NCBI GenBank assembly: GCA_030632465.1
Contig: DAOVUR010000071.1
Location: 1-8,374, forward strand
Reading direction: 5' to 3'
DNA from: a bacterium
GTDB taxonomy: Bacteria > Verrucomicrobiota > Kiritimatiellia > UBA8416 > CAMZLY01
DNA length: 8,374 bases
A program made the translations under genes and the position numbers. Of the stretch, positions 1 through 6,490 are shown piece after piece. The notes below the pieces were generated by a model that was given only the letters and a program-made list of their open reading frames with translations, made no database searches and was not told the origin of the DNA. Position 1 is the first letter of the stretch. Every line of letters begins with the position of its first letter.

Positions 1-1869
1 ATGAGCGCATAGCGGGGCAACTAACTCTCTGCCGGTCACAAGAATATCATCAAGAAATAGGTCATGAATAGTGCCAGAGTTTTGTCCGAAAAGAGCAACA
101 TAGTCGCTACTTGTACTGCCAAACACAAAACTGCTGATCTTATGTTTGTTACCATCAAAAGAGCCGGTAAATGGTGTTCCTTGGAACCCAACTGTTCCGC
201 TGTCTGTATCTGGAGCAATTACTGCGGTAGTAATAGATTTATCTTTCATGCTGATATCATCATCTAGCTTGAAGTGTTTGTCATAATCAGCAGAAGTTAC
301 GGATAGGAGTAGTAAGTCTGGCTCATCAAGAATAACGTATGGATTCCCCAAAGTACCTTCGCCACCACTATAAGGTGTATTGAGAATTATACCGGCTTTA
401 AATAACACGGCTAAACGTCCTAGAGAAGATGATTCTGCTGTTATCGAAATTGCTTGCTCAGAGGTGATAGGCTTGGCTTGTAGTAGACCGTTAGTGATAG
501 TGGCATAAAAGCTACTATCGCTCCATGATGCTTCGGTAGTTATATCGTTAGAAGTTCCATCACTAAAATAAGCAGTAGATGTATATTGAGCGGTAGAATT
601 CTCTAAAAGTGACACTGGCCCGGTAATAGTGATGGAGCTGAGCCTGATGTCTAGCCATTGTGGAACAGGGTACCCTTCAAAATCACTTAAGCTATGCGAC
701 ATAGCCCATATACCTGTGTTAGGGGTGAAATCCCATCCTGTACTGGTAAATGTTGTCTCCTGTTTCATTGCTGCGGTATTTGTGGCTGTACCGCCATCAC
801 TTAACAAGAAATTAGCTATGTCTATATCCCAGAAGCAGTCCACAATATTGGTTGCAATCGAGCCGGCGGAAAATCCTCCGCCCGGTACTGATGCGCCATT
901 ATTTACTATGGTTGAAGCAGAATAGCAGTTAGTTATTATGCCAGCAGTAATTCTGCCAATGAAGCCGCCATAAAAGACTGAGTTTGTTGAGGCTGTTACT
1001 GTACATTTGGCTCCAGAGTCAGCAATATCACCAGAATTAAAGCCACAGAGCCCGCCAAAAAACGTAGAATATCCCAGTGAGTGTACATTACCTACTGTGT
1101 AACAGTTACTTATTATGCACCCTGGTTCATTATAGCCAACTATACCGCCAAAACGATGAACTTGATCATCACACCTAATATATGTATCAGAGAAACAGTT
1201 GATTACTTTTCCTACTACTCGGCTCTGCCCTGTAATTCCACCGATATCTTCACTAAACCTATCAGGATCTATTTCTCCTGAGCTGGAGCAGTCAATAATG
1301 GTTCCTTTATAATTATGACCACATATTCCGCCAATATCCTCGTTATACTCATCTAAATACATGCTTACTGATGTAGTGCAGTTGCTTATAATGCCCGAGC
1401 CTAAATATCCGCATATTCCGCCTATCCTTACGGAATATTGTCCAGTATTAATTACTAATTGCACTTCTAGGTTATATATCATCGTTTCAGCAGATGAGCC
1501 GCCAGCATAAATATACCCAAAAAGCCCTAAGAAATCATTTTCTGAGCCTAGGGTATTGATGGATAGATTTATAATCTTATGACCGTTACCATTGAAGTTT
1601 CCACTAAATGTCTGCCCTGTTGAGGTGTCGTTCGTATTCATGATTGATGCCGCAATAACTGCATTGGTGAAGATCTCGCCTGCTAAATCAATATCACTTG
1701 TCATGATAAAATACTTAGTAAAATCCCCAGAATTCGTTGCCAGCATGAGCAGGTCAGCTTTAGAATCTATAACATATGGACTTGTGATTATTCCAGTACC
1801 GCCGCTATAAGTTGCGGCATTACAAATTGATACTAAAAAGATAGTACAGAGGATGATAATATTTTTCAT
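1..1869 (-). CDS. Secreted GLUG-repeat / Ig-like (Big_2) surface protein, 3' end outside window
   Basis: The minus-strand frame is open for 623 codons from ATG at 1869 to the window edge, so the C-terminus is missing. Upstream lies AAAAGGATCAC, an AAGGA Shine-Dalgarno 4 nt before ATG. Residues 1-18 form a Sec signal peptide (MKNIIILCTIFLVSICNA) without a lipobox, so the product is predicted to be exported. Residues 19-130 hold a 'YSGGTG...PYVI' module. About six degenerate GLUG repeats follow at roughly 148-325 (for example FGGIVGYNEPGCIISNCY, IGGICGYLGSGIISNC, FGGLCGFNSG). Next come a 'CFWD...SDGGTATNTAAM...GWDF' connector, a Big_2-like Ig domain (about 410-490, SSITITGPVSLLENSTAQYT), and a second 'YSGGEG...NPYVI' module from residue 498. 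GLUG and Big_2 proteins are usually large surface or adhesion-type proteins; the role here is unknown. Plus-strand ORFs in this region are antisense shadows. Confidence 0.87.
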   Translation of the reverse strand, partial: MKNIIILCTIFLVSICNAATYSGGTGIITSPYVIDSKADLLMLATNSGDFTKYFIMTSDIDLAGEIFTNAVIAASIMNTNDTSTGQTFSGNFNGNGHKIINLSINTLGSENDFLGLFGYIYAGGSSAETMIYNLEVQLVINTGQYSVRIGGICGYLGSGIISNCTTSVSMYLDEYNEDIGGICGHNYKGTIIDCSSSGEIDPDRFSEDIGGITGQSRVVGKVINCFSDTYIRCDDQVHRFGGIVGYNEPGCIISNCYTVGNVHSLGYSTFFGGLCGFNSGDIADSGAKCTVTASTNSVFYGGFIGRITAGIITNCYSASTIVNNGASVPGGGFSAGSIATNIVDCFWDIDIANFLLSDGGTATNTAAMKQETTFTSTGWDFTPNTGIWAMSHSLSDFEGYPVPQWLDIRLSSITITGPVSLLENSTAQYTSTAYFSDGTSNDITTEASWSDSSFYATITNGLLQAKPITSEQAISITAESSSLGRLAVLFKAGIILNTPYSGGEGTLGNPYVILDEPDLLLLSVTSADYDKHFKLDDDISMKDKSITTAVIAPDTDSGTVGFQGTPFTGSFDGNKHKISSFVFGSTSSDYVALFGQNSGTIHDLFLDDILVTGRELVAPLCAH

Positions 1870-1894
1870 GGTGATCCTTTTGGGTTATGACTAG

Positions 1895-1917
1895 AGGCTA
1901 TATGTTATGCGTAGCCT
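1895..1917 (-). repeat. Inverted repeat in the leader of the GLUG-protein gene
   Basis: AGGCTA (1895-1900) and TAGCCT (1912-1917) are perfect 6-bp inverted arms around an 11-nt loop. They lie 26-48 bp upstream of the minus-strand start codon and downstream of the candidate promoter, so they would form a small hairpin in the 5' leader. The TAGCCTAT word also occurs twice upstream of cysNC. Function is unknown; this could be an operator, an RNA hairpin or chance. Confidence 0.35.
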
Positions 1918-1980
1918 ATGATTTGTCTGCTTATTAGAAAAGATTCTATAGTATAACAAGATATTGCATTCCTTTTGATT

Positions 1981-2010
1981 ACTGTACAAACTGTGGTTCC
2001 TGTTTGTCAA
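1981..2010 (-). promoter_or_regulatory. Candidate sigma70-type promoter for the GLUG-protein gene
   Basis: On the minus strand a perfect TTGACA (2010-2005) is followed by an 18-bp spacer and TACAGT (1986-1981, 4 of 6 matches to TATAAT). Transcription would begin near 1974 and leave a leader of about 105 nt before the start codon at 1869. The -35 box is strong and the -10 box weak, and no experimental support is visible. Confidence 0.4.
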
Positions 2011-2047
2011 CGGCATTTATATTCTAGGTGTTGTTTCTCTTTTATTC

Positions 2048-2076
2048 TTGCTGAACAAGTCATATATATCTATTAT
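2048..2076 (+). promoter_or_regulatory. Candidate promoter of cysD, placed for a leaderless or near-leaderless mRNA
   Basis: TTGCTG (2048-2053, 3 of 6 to consensus), a 17-bp spacer and TATTAT (2071-2076, 5 of 6) sit immediately before cysD. The usual 6-8 bp to the start site would put +1 at about 2082-2085, on or next to the ATG at 2085. No Shine-Dalgarno is present before that ATG, which fits this reading. The area is AT-rich, so a chance match is possible. Confidence 0.33.
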
Positions 2077-2084
2077 TCGACACT

Positions 2085-2996
2085 ATGAAAACAGAAGAGT
2101 ATTCAATTACAAACCTAAAAGCTTTAGAGGCGGAGAGTATTCATATTATGCGGGAGGTCGTCGCAGAGTTTGAGCGCCCTGTAATGCTCTATTCTATCGG
2201 TAAAGATTCATCTGTTATGGTTCGCCTTGCACAAAAGGCTTTTCATCCCGGTAAGATCCCATTTTCCCTGTTGCATGTTGATACCAGCTATAAGTTCCCA
2301 CTTATGACGGAGTTTCGCGATAAGTTTTGTAAAGAGATCGATGCGGACCTGATTGTGGAGCGTAATGAGGAAGCTATTGCGCAAGATGCCAATCCATGGG
2401 ATCTCGGCACGGTTAAATGTTGTGCGCAACTTAAAACTGGTGCTTTGCTTGGTGCATTAGAAAAAGGGAATTATGATGCAGCTTTTGGTGGCGCACGTCG
2501 GGACGAAGAGAAATCACGCGCAAAAGAACGCATATACTCCTTTAGAGATGCACGCGGGCAGTGGGACCCAAAGAACCAGCGTCCAGAATTATGGAACCTC
2601 TATAATGGTAGACTTAATCAAGATGAATCGATACGCGTCTTTCCTATCTCTAACTGGACAGAGCTGGATATCTGGCACTATATCCATCTAGAGAATATTC
2701 CGATTGTTCCACTTTATTTTGCGAAAGAGCGGGATGTGATTGTTCGTAATGATCAACTTATCCCTGTTGGTATCAAAACTAAATTACAGCCGGGTGAAGT
2801 TCCTGAAAAAGTAATGTGCCGATTCCGAACCTTAGGCTGTTACCCATGTACTGGGGCTGTTAGATCCACGGCAACCTCAGTGACAGATATTATTCAAGAG
2901 ATGATGGTAGAGCGGAACTCGGAACGGATCACACGTATTATTGATCATGATCAAGAAGGCTCGATGGAACAGAAGAAAAAAGAAGGATATTTTTAG
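2085..2996 (+). CDS. cysD: Sulfate adenylyltransferase subunit 2 (CysD)
   Basis: CysD is the catalytic small subunit of the heterodimeric bacterial ATP sulfurylase. It forms adenosine 5'-phosphosulfate from ATP and sulfate in the cytoplasm, driven by GTP hydrolysis in CysN. The protein has 303 residues, the usual family length. Visible signatures are the N-terminus TNLKALEAESIHIMREV, the PP-loop SIGKDSS at residues 37-43, HVDTSYKFP at 64-72 (the family usually has HVDTTWKF), GGARRDEEKSRAKER at 135-149, FPISNWTELDIWHYI, and the cysteine-containing GCYPCTGA at 251-258. The family-typical ending GSMEQKKKEGYF is intact. The start at 2085 matches where family proteins begin, although no Shine-Dalgarno precedes it. 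The partner cysNC lies 248 bp downstream, an unusually wide gap for this pair. Confidence 0.97.
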   Translation: MKTEEYSITNLKALEAESIHIMREVVAEFERPVMLYSIGKDSSVMVRLAQKAFHPGKIPFSLLHVDTSYKFPLMTEFRDKFCKEIDADLIVERNEEAIAQDANPWDLGTVKCCAQLKTGALLGALEKGNYDAAFGGARRDEEKSRAKERIYSFRDARGQWDPKNQRPELWNLYNGRLNQDESIRVFPISNWTELDIWHYIHLENIPIVPLYFAKERDVIVRNDQLIPVGIKTKLQPGEVPEKVMCRFRTLGCYPCTGAVRSTATSVTDIIQEMMVERNSERITRIIDHDQEGSMEQKKKEGYF

Positions 2997-3017
2997 AACG
3001 CTGAATGATGAATGATG

Positions 3018-3168
3018 AACGCTGAAGGCGGTGCGCTATGAAAAACGGTGAAGTGAAAAGGGTGAAGGGTTAAACAAGGAAACGCCCAACCTGCCCGCAG
3101 TGCTACAGCGTTGCAGGCGGGCTATGAATGACCAAGGGAAATGGCGGGAAGGTCTTCAACCGTTCCCG
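3018..3168. repeat. Repeat-rich, hairpin-forming gap between cysD and cysNC (copy A of a dispersed intergenic repeat)
   Basis: The gap starts with low-complexity GAATGAT and GTGAA units (3003-3070). It shares several words with the region after the lactonase gene: AACGCTGA (3018-3025 and 6345-6352), GGTGCGCTAT (3030-3039 and 6371-6380), GGAAATGG (3137-3144 and 6356-6363), and a 24-bp palindrome (3145-3168 and 6385-6408, 22 of 24 identical). The palindrome folds as CGGGAA-GGT, loop CTTCA, ACC-(G bulge)-TTCCCG. A second hairpin has arms GCCCGC (3093-3098) and GCGGGC (3117-3122). No T-tract follows either stem, so neither is a classical intrinsic terminator. No gene is supported in 2997-3244. 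Confidence 0.7.
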
Positions 3169-3193
3169 ACTAAATTAGTAGATAAGCAGTTAC

Positions 3194-3225
3194 CTATAGC
3201 CTACAGACTAAACAGCTATAGCCTA
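3194..3225. repeat. Two CTATAGCCTA direct repeats 22 bp apart, upstream of cysNC
   Basis: CTATAGCCTA occurs at 3194-3203 and again at 3216-3225. Each copy contains the self-complementary hexamer CTATAG, so the pair is both a direct and an inverted repeat, with centres about two helical turns apart. It ends just before the Shine-Dalgarno of cysNC. It could be an operator, a leader hairpin near the ribosome site, or the remnant of a short tandem repeat. Confidence 0.5.
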
Positions 3226-3229
3226 TAAA

Positions 3230-3234
3230 AAGGA
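3230..3234 (+). promoter_or_regulatory. Shine-Dalgarno of cysNC
   Basis: AAGGA lies 10 nt before the ATG at 3245, with ACTTTTTAAA between. The spacing is slightly long, as it also is for the radical SAM gene (11 nt) and the last gene (9 nt). It supports the 3245 start, which also matches the beginning of CysN family proteins. Confidence 0.65.
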
Positions 3235-3244
3235 CTTTTTTAAA

Positions 3245-5155
3245 ATGACAGTAGATGAATTGCTAAAACAGAATCAGGAGTCAGATCTCTTGCGCTTTAC
3301 AACCGCAGGTAGTGTTGATGACGGTAAGTCTACCCTGATTGGTAGAATGCTTTCTGATAGCAAGAATATCTATGAGGATCATCTTGACGCACTTAAGCGT
3401 GACTCCAAACGTTTAAATCGTGAAGAGGTTGATCTTGCTCTATTAACTGATGGGCTGAAAGCTGAGCGTGAGCAGGGGATCACTATTGATGTTGCGTATC
3501 GCTATTTCTCTACACCGAAGCGACGCTTTATTATTGCCGATACACCGGGTCATGTTCAGTACACGCGTAATATGGTGACAGGTGCATCGACTGCTAATTT
3601 GGCGATTGTTCTTATTGATGCTCGTAATGGTGTTCTTACACAATCGAAGCGGCATGGCTTTATCGCGTCCTTATTACAGATCCCGCATGTTGTTGTAGCT
3701 ATCAATAAAATGGATTTAGTCGATTATTCTGAAGAGGTGTATGAAACAATTCGTGCTGAATATAATGCATTTCTTGCCAAGCTGAATATCCCTGATTTAA
3801 TGTATATCCCTATTAGTGCATTACGTGGCGATAATGTTGTGAACAAAGGCGATGCGATGCCATGGTACAAAGGCGTGCCACTATTACAGTATCTCGAAGA
3901 TGTGGAAATTAGTGGTGACCGGAACTTGATCGATTTACGTTTCCCTGTTCAGTATGTGAATCGGCCTAATCTTGATTTCCGTGGCTATTGCGGGACAGTG
4001 GCATCTGGTGTGGTTCGGTGTGGTGATAAGGTAATGGTCTTGCCGTCTAAGAAAACTTCGCATATTAAATCGATTGAAACTTTTGATGGTGAACAGGATT
4101 ATGCATTTCCGCCACAATCGGTAACACTATGTCTTGAAGATGAAATAGATATTAGCCGTGGTGATATGATTGTGCATGTCGGTAATCAGCCAAAGGTGGA
4201 GTATAACGTTGAGGCAATGCTTGTCTGGATGAGTGAGTCGAAGCTGGAAATTAATAAGCCATATATAATCAAGCATACGGTATCTGATGTGCGGGGTGTT
4301 GTCTCTGAGTTGCATTACCATATCGACCCTGATAATTTACATCGTCATCAGGCTGATAGCCTGGAATTAAATGAGATAGGGCGCGTATCGCTAGATCTTT
4401 TTAAACCGATTATATTTGATGACTATACTCGTAATAGGGCGACAGGTAGCATAATTTTGATTGATCCAATGTCTAACGCAACGGTTGCGGCTGGTATGAT
4501 TATTGAAAGGCGTGGTTCAGCAGAGAAAATTTCTTCTGATGCAGCGAGCAAGCCTGTTAGTCACAACATTGTGCGTGAATATAGTTTGGTCACAGCTGAT
4601 GATCGAGAACGTATTATGCGGCAGAAGCCTGCAACGATTTGGATGACCGGTTTAAGCGGCTCGGGAAAATCAACAGTTGCCAAGGAACTTGAGAAAAGGC
4701 TAATGGAACTTGGGCAGCCATGTTATCTGTTGGATGGCGATAATGTACGACATGGCTTGAATCGTGATCTAGGTTTTTCGGCTGATGATCGAAGTGAGAA
4801 TATCCGGCGCATAGCAGAAGTTGCACATCTCTTTAATGATGCCGGTATGATTGTTATTACATCTTTTATTTCGCCATATAGAGCAGACCGTGCTGGTGCT
4901 AAAAAGATTATTGGTGAAGAGGCGTTTATTGAAGTATTTATTGATGCACCAATTGATGTTTGTGAACAACGTGACCCTAAAGGATTATACGTAAAAGCTA
5001 GAGCAGGTGAGATTGCTAGCTTTACCGGCGTGTCCGCTCCTTATGAAGCACCAGAGACTCCAGTGATTCATATCAAAACCGATACAACTGATGTTTCCGA
5101 CGCTGTCGATAGTGTCATAAAACAGATGATTGATACTGGTCTTATCAAAAAATAG
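3245..5155 (+). CDS. cysNC: Bifunctional sulfate adenylyltransferase subunit 1 / adenylylsulfate kinase (CysN-CysC fusion, NodQ-like)
   Basis: This 636-residue fusion couples GTP hydrolysis to ATP sulfurylase activity (with CysD) and then phosphorylates APS to PAPS. The N-terminal EF-Tu-like GTPase shows G1 GSVDDGKST (22-30), the EREQGITIDVAYRYF switch region, G3 DTPGH (99-103) and G4 NKMD (154-157), followed by the beta-barrel domains to about residue 420. After a linker near 425-460 the APS kinase domain has P-loop GLSGSGKST (469-477), DGDNVRHGLNRDLGFS, and TSFISPYRADRA (539-550). Ser543 lies in the FISP motif that carries the phosphoserine in known CysC enzymes. KGLYVKARAGEI follows. The length matches NodQ/CysNC proteins (about 630-650) and all core motifs are intact, so both activities are expected. 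The lactonase gene begins 50 bp downstream and may share its transcript. Confidence 0.97.
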   Translation: MTVDELLKQNQESDLLRFTTAGSVDDGKSTLIGRMLSDSKNIYEDHLDALKRDSKRLNREEVDLALLTDGLKAEREQGITIDVAYRYFSTPKRRFIIADTPGHVQYTRNMVTGASTANLAIVLIDARNGVLTQSKRHGFIASLLQIPHVVVAINKMDLVDYSEEVYETIRAEYNAFLAKLNIPDLMYIPISALRGDNVVNKGDAMPWYKGVPLLQYLEDVEISGDRNLIDLRFPVQYVNRPNLDFRGYCGTVASGVVRCGDKVMVLPSKKTSHIKSIETFDGEQDYAFPPQSVTLCLEDEIDISRGDMIVHVGNQPKVEYNVEAMLVWMSESKLEINKPYIIKHTVSDVRGVVSELHYHIDPDNLHRHQADSLELNEIGRVSLDLFKPIIFDDYTRNRATGSIILIDPMSNATVAAGMIIERRGSAEKISSDAASKPVSHNIVREYSLVTADDRERIMRQKPATIWMTGLSGSGKSTVAKELEKRLMELGQPCYLLDGDNVRHGLNRDLGFSADDRSENIRRIAEVAHLFNDAGMIVITSFISPYRADRAGAKKIIGEEAFIEVFIDAPIDVCEQRDPKGLYVKARAGEIASFTGVSAPYEAPETPVIHIKTDTTDVSDAVDSVIKQMIDTGLIKK

Positions 5156-5205
5156 CCTTACTTGACCTATGGTTGGCTACGACGTTACGAAACGGTTATC
5201 ATATT

Positions 5206-6366
5206 ATGGGAACTAAACTATTTATTATTACTCTCGTAGGTATGTATCTGTTCTCTACCATGGTGCTTGCTGAAAAAGTTCGAGTCTATTTTGGTAGTAG
5301 TGAGAGTAAGGGGATTTACGTTTCTACTTTCGATATGGATAGCGGCGAACTTTCTCTACCAAAACTTGCGATCAAGATTAAGAATCCGGGATTTATTGTT
5401 GCGCATCCGAATGATAAGTTTATCTATTCCACTACTAGCTTGTCAGGTGGTAAGGCTGGCGCTGTTGCCGCTCTTAAAGTAAATGATGATGGTATGCTTA
5501 CTCTGGTTAACAAGCAGTCTTCAGGAGGTGGTGGTCCGTGTCATGTTAGTCTTGATGCTACAGGCAAGTCTCTTATGGTTGCTAATTATAGTAGCGGAAC
5601 AGTGGCCGCACTTAAGATTAATGACGATGGCTCTTTAGGAAAATCTCTATCGGTTCATAAGCATGAAGGTTCGGTGCCTAATTCTAAATGGCAGAAAGGT
5701 CCGCATCCGCACTCTATTTACGAGCATCCCAAGAACGGTTTTGTATATGTGCCTGATCTCGGGATTGATAAGGTGATGATCTATAAGTTGAACCCGGATA
5801 AAGCGATATTAACTGCAGCTGGTTTTGTAGCTGTTCCGGGTAAGAAGATGGGGCCGCGTCACATGAAGTGGTCTGCTGATGGTAAATATGCGTATCTGCT
5901 TAATGAGCTTGGTTGCGCGGTAACAGTTTTTAAATCACGATGGCGCGGCGGCAAGTTGAAGTATAAGGCGAGTCTACGCACGCTTATTGATGAGAATGTG
6001 GTTGGGCGAGATGATATGTCGGCTTCGGAGATACGGATTCATCCGAACGGAAAGTTTATTTATGCCGCTACACGTGATGATATTCATAAAGGTCGTGATA
6101 CGATTGCGGTTTTTAGTAGTTTCTCAAATAGTAAAGAGTGGCATCGTATTGAATTGGTTTCGGCGGAGGTGAGTGAGCCGCGTAATTTTAATATCGATCC
6201 AAGCGGTAAGTGGATGCTTGTTGGCGGGCAGGCGTCGCATGATATTGCAATATTTAGCATAGATACTGAAACAGGGAAGCTTGTATTCACAGGCAGGAAG
6301 ATAGCATTTGCAGGAAGTCCTACCTGTATAGAGTTTAAAAGGGAAACGCTGATAAGGAAATGGTGA
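5206..6366 (+). CDS. Exported lactonase-family (6-phosphogluconolactonase-like) seven-bladed beta-propeller protein
   Basis: The product has 386 residues from ATG 5206. An upstream in-frame TTG (5173) would add 11 polar residues before the signal peptide and is less likely. Residues 1-22 (MGTKLFIITLVGMYLFSTMV then LA) form a Sec signal peptide, so the protein should be outside the cytoplasm. The body matches the Lactonase/YbhE propeller family: VYFGSSESKGIYVSTFD, GGGGPCHVSLDATGKSLMVA, GPHPHSIYEHP (165-175), VYVPDLGIDKVMIYKL, GPRHMKWSADGKYAYLLNEL (216-235), SEIRIHPNGKFIYAATRD (274-291), EPRNFNIDPSGKW (324-336), and SPTCIEF near the end. Cytoplasmic relatives hydrolyse 6-phosphogluconolactone; the substrate of an exported version is unknown. 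No Shine-Dalgarno is visible. The last seven codons lie in repeat-like DNA (see the repeat at 6345). Confidence 0.88.
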   Translation: MGTKLFIITLVGMYLFSTMVLAEKVRVYFGSSESKGIYVSTFDMDSGELSLPKLAIKIKNPGFIVAHPNDKFIYSTTSLSGGKAGAVAALKVNDDGMLTLVNKQSSGGGGPCHVSLDATGKSLMVANYSSGTVAALKINDDGSLGKSLSVHKHEGSVPNSKWQKGPHPHSIYEHPKNGFVYVPDLGIDKVMIYKLNPDKAILTAAGFVAVPGKKMGPRHMKWSADGKYAYLLNELGCAVTVFKSRWRGGKLKYKASLRTLIDENVVGRDDMSASEIRIHPNGKFIYAATRDDIHKGRDTIAVFSSFSNSKEWHRIELVSAEVSEPRNFNIDPSGKWMLVGGQASHDIAIFSIDTETGKLVFTGRKIAFAGSPTCIEFKRETLIRKW

Positions 6367-6408
6367 AGTCGGTGCGCTATCTGACGGGAAGGTCTGCAAC
6401 CGTTCTCG
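6345..6408. repeat. Copy B of the dispersed palindromic intergenic repeat, overlapping the lactonase 3' end
   Basis: This stretch carries the same words as the cysD-cysNC gap in a different order: AACGCTGA (6345-6352), GGAAATGG (6356-6363), GGTGCGCTAT (6371-6380) and the 24-bp palindrome (6385-6408). The palindrome differs from copy A at two positions. One lies in the loop (CTGCA instead of CTTCA) and the other turns a G-C pair into a G-U wobble (TTCTCG), so the stem still folds. The last codons and stop of the lactonase gene lie inside it. No T-tract follows. Confidence 0.68.
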
Positions 6409-6490
6409 CACTACAATAAATGGATATCTCGTTGTTATTACATATTTCAGATTTTACTTTTTATAGTGAGTAGCGCATAATATTTTGATC

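Noticed and set aside
629..925. A 98-codon plus-strand open frame inside the GLUG gene, and other plus-strand frames in 64-1810.
   Set aside because: They lack ribosome sites and recognisable families and are antisense to a continuous 623-codon frame with a signal peptide and domain repeats.
2941..2954. A perfect 14-bp palindrome TTGATCATGATCAA inside cysD.
   Set aside because: It encodes the conserved IDHDQEGSMEQKKKEGYF ending of CysD, so the palindrome is most simply a by-product of coding sequence.
3001..3070. Short GAATGAT and GTGAA repetitions as a CRISPR array or a tandem-repeat locus.
   Set aside because: The units are short and irregular, with no constant spacer length and no cas gene in the window; they are only low-complexity sequence.
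3084..3170. A GCCCAAC word (3084-3090) followed by GC-rich inverted repeats resembles an integron attC recombination site.
   Set aside because: No matching GTTRRRY partner with the required arm symmetry lies at a suitable distance, and there is no cassette array or integrase. A repeat element explains the sequence better.
3145..3180. The hairpin after cysD as an intrinsic terminator.
   Set aside because: The stem is followed by ACTAAATTAG with no T-tract on either strand, and the sequence recurs elsewhere as a repeat.
5173..5205. A TTG start that would lengthen the lactonase by 11 residues.
   Set aside because: The extra residues (TTLRNGYHI region) would precede a normal signal peptide that begins at ATG 5206. 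No Shine-Dalgarno supports the TTG.
6485..6490. A TTG start two codons before the queH ATG.
   Set aside because: ATG 6491 gives the normal short N-terminus before the HxCC motif, and no ribosome site favours the TTG.
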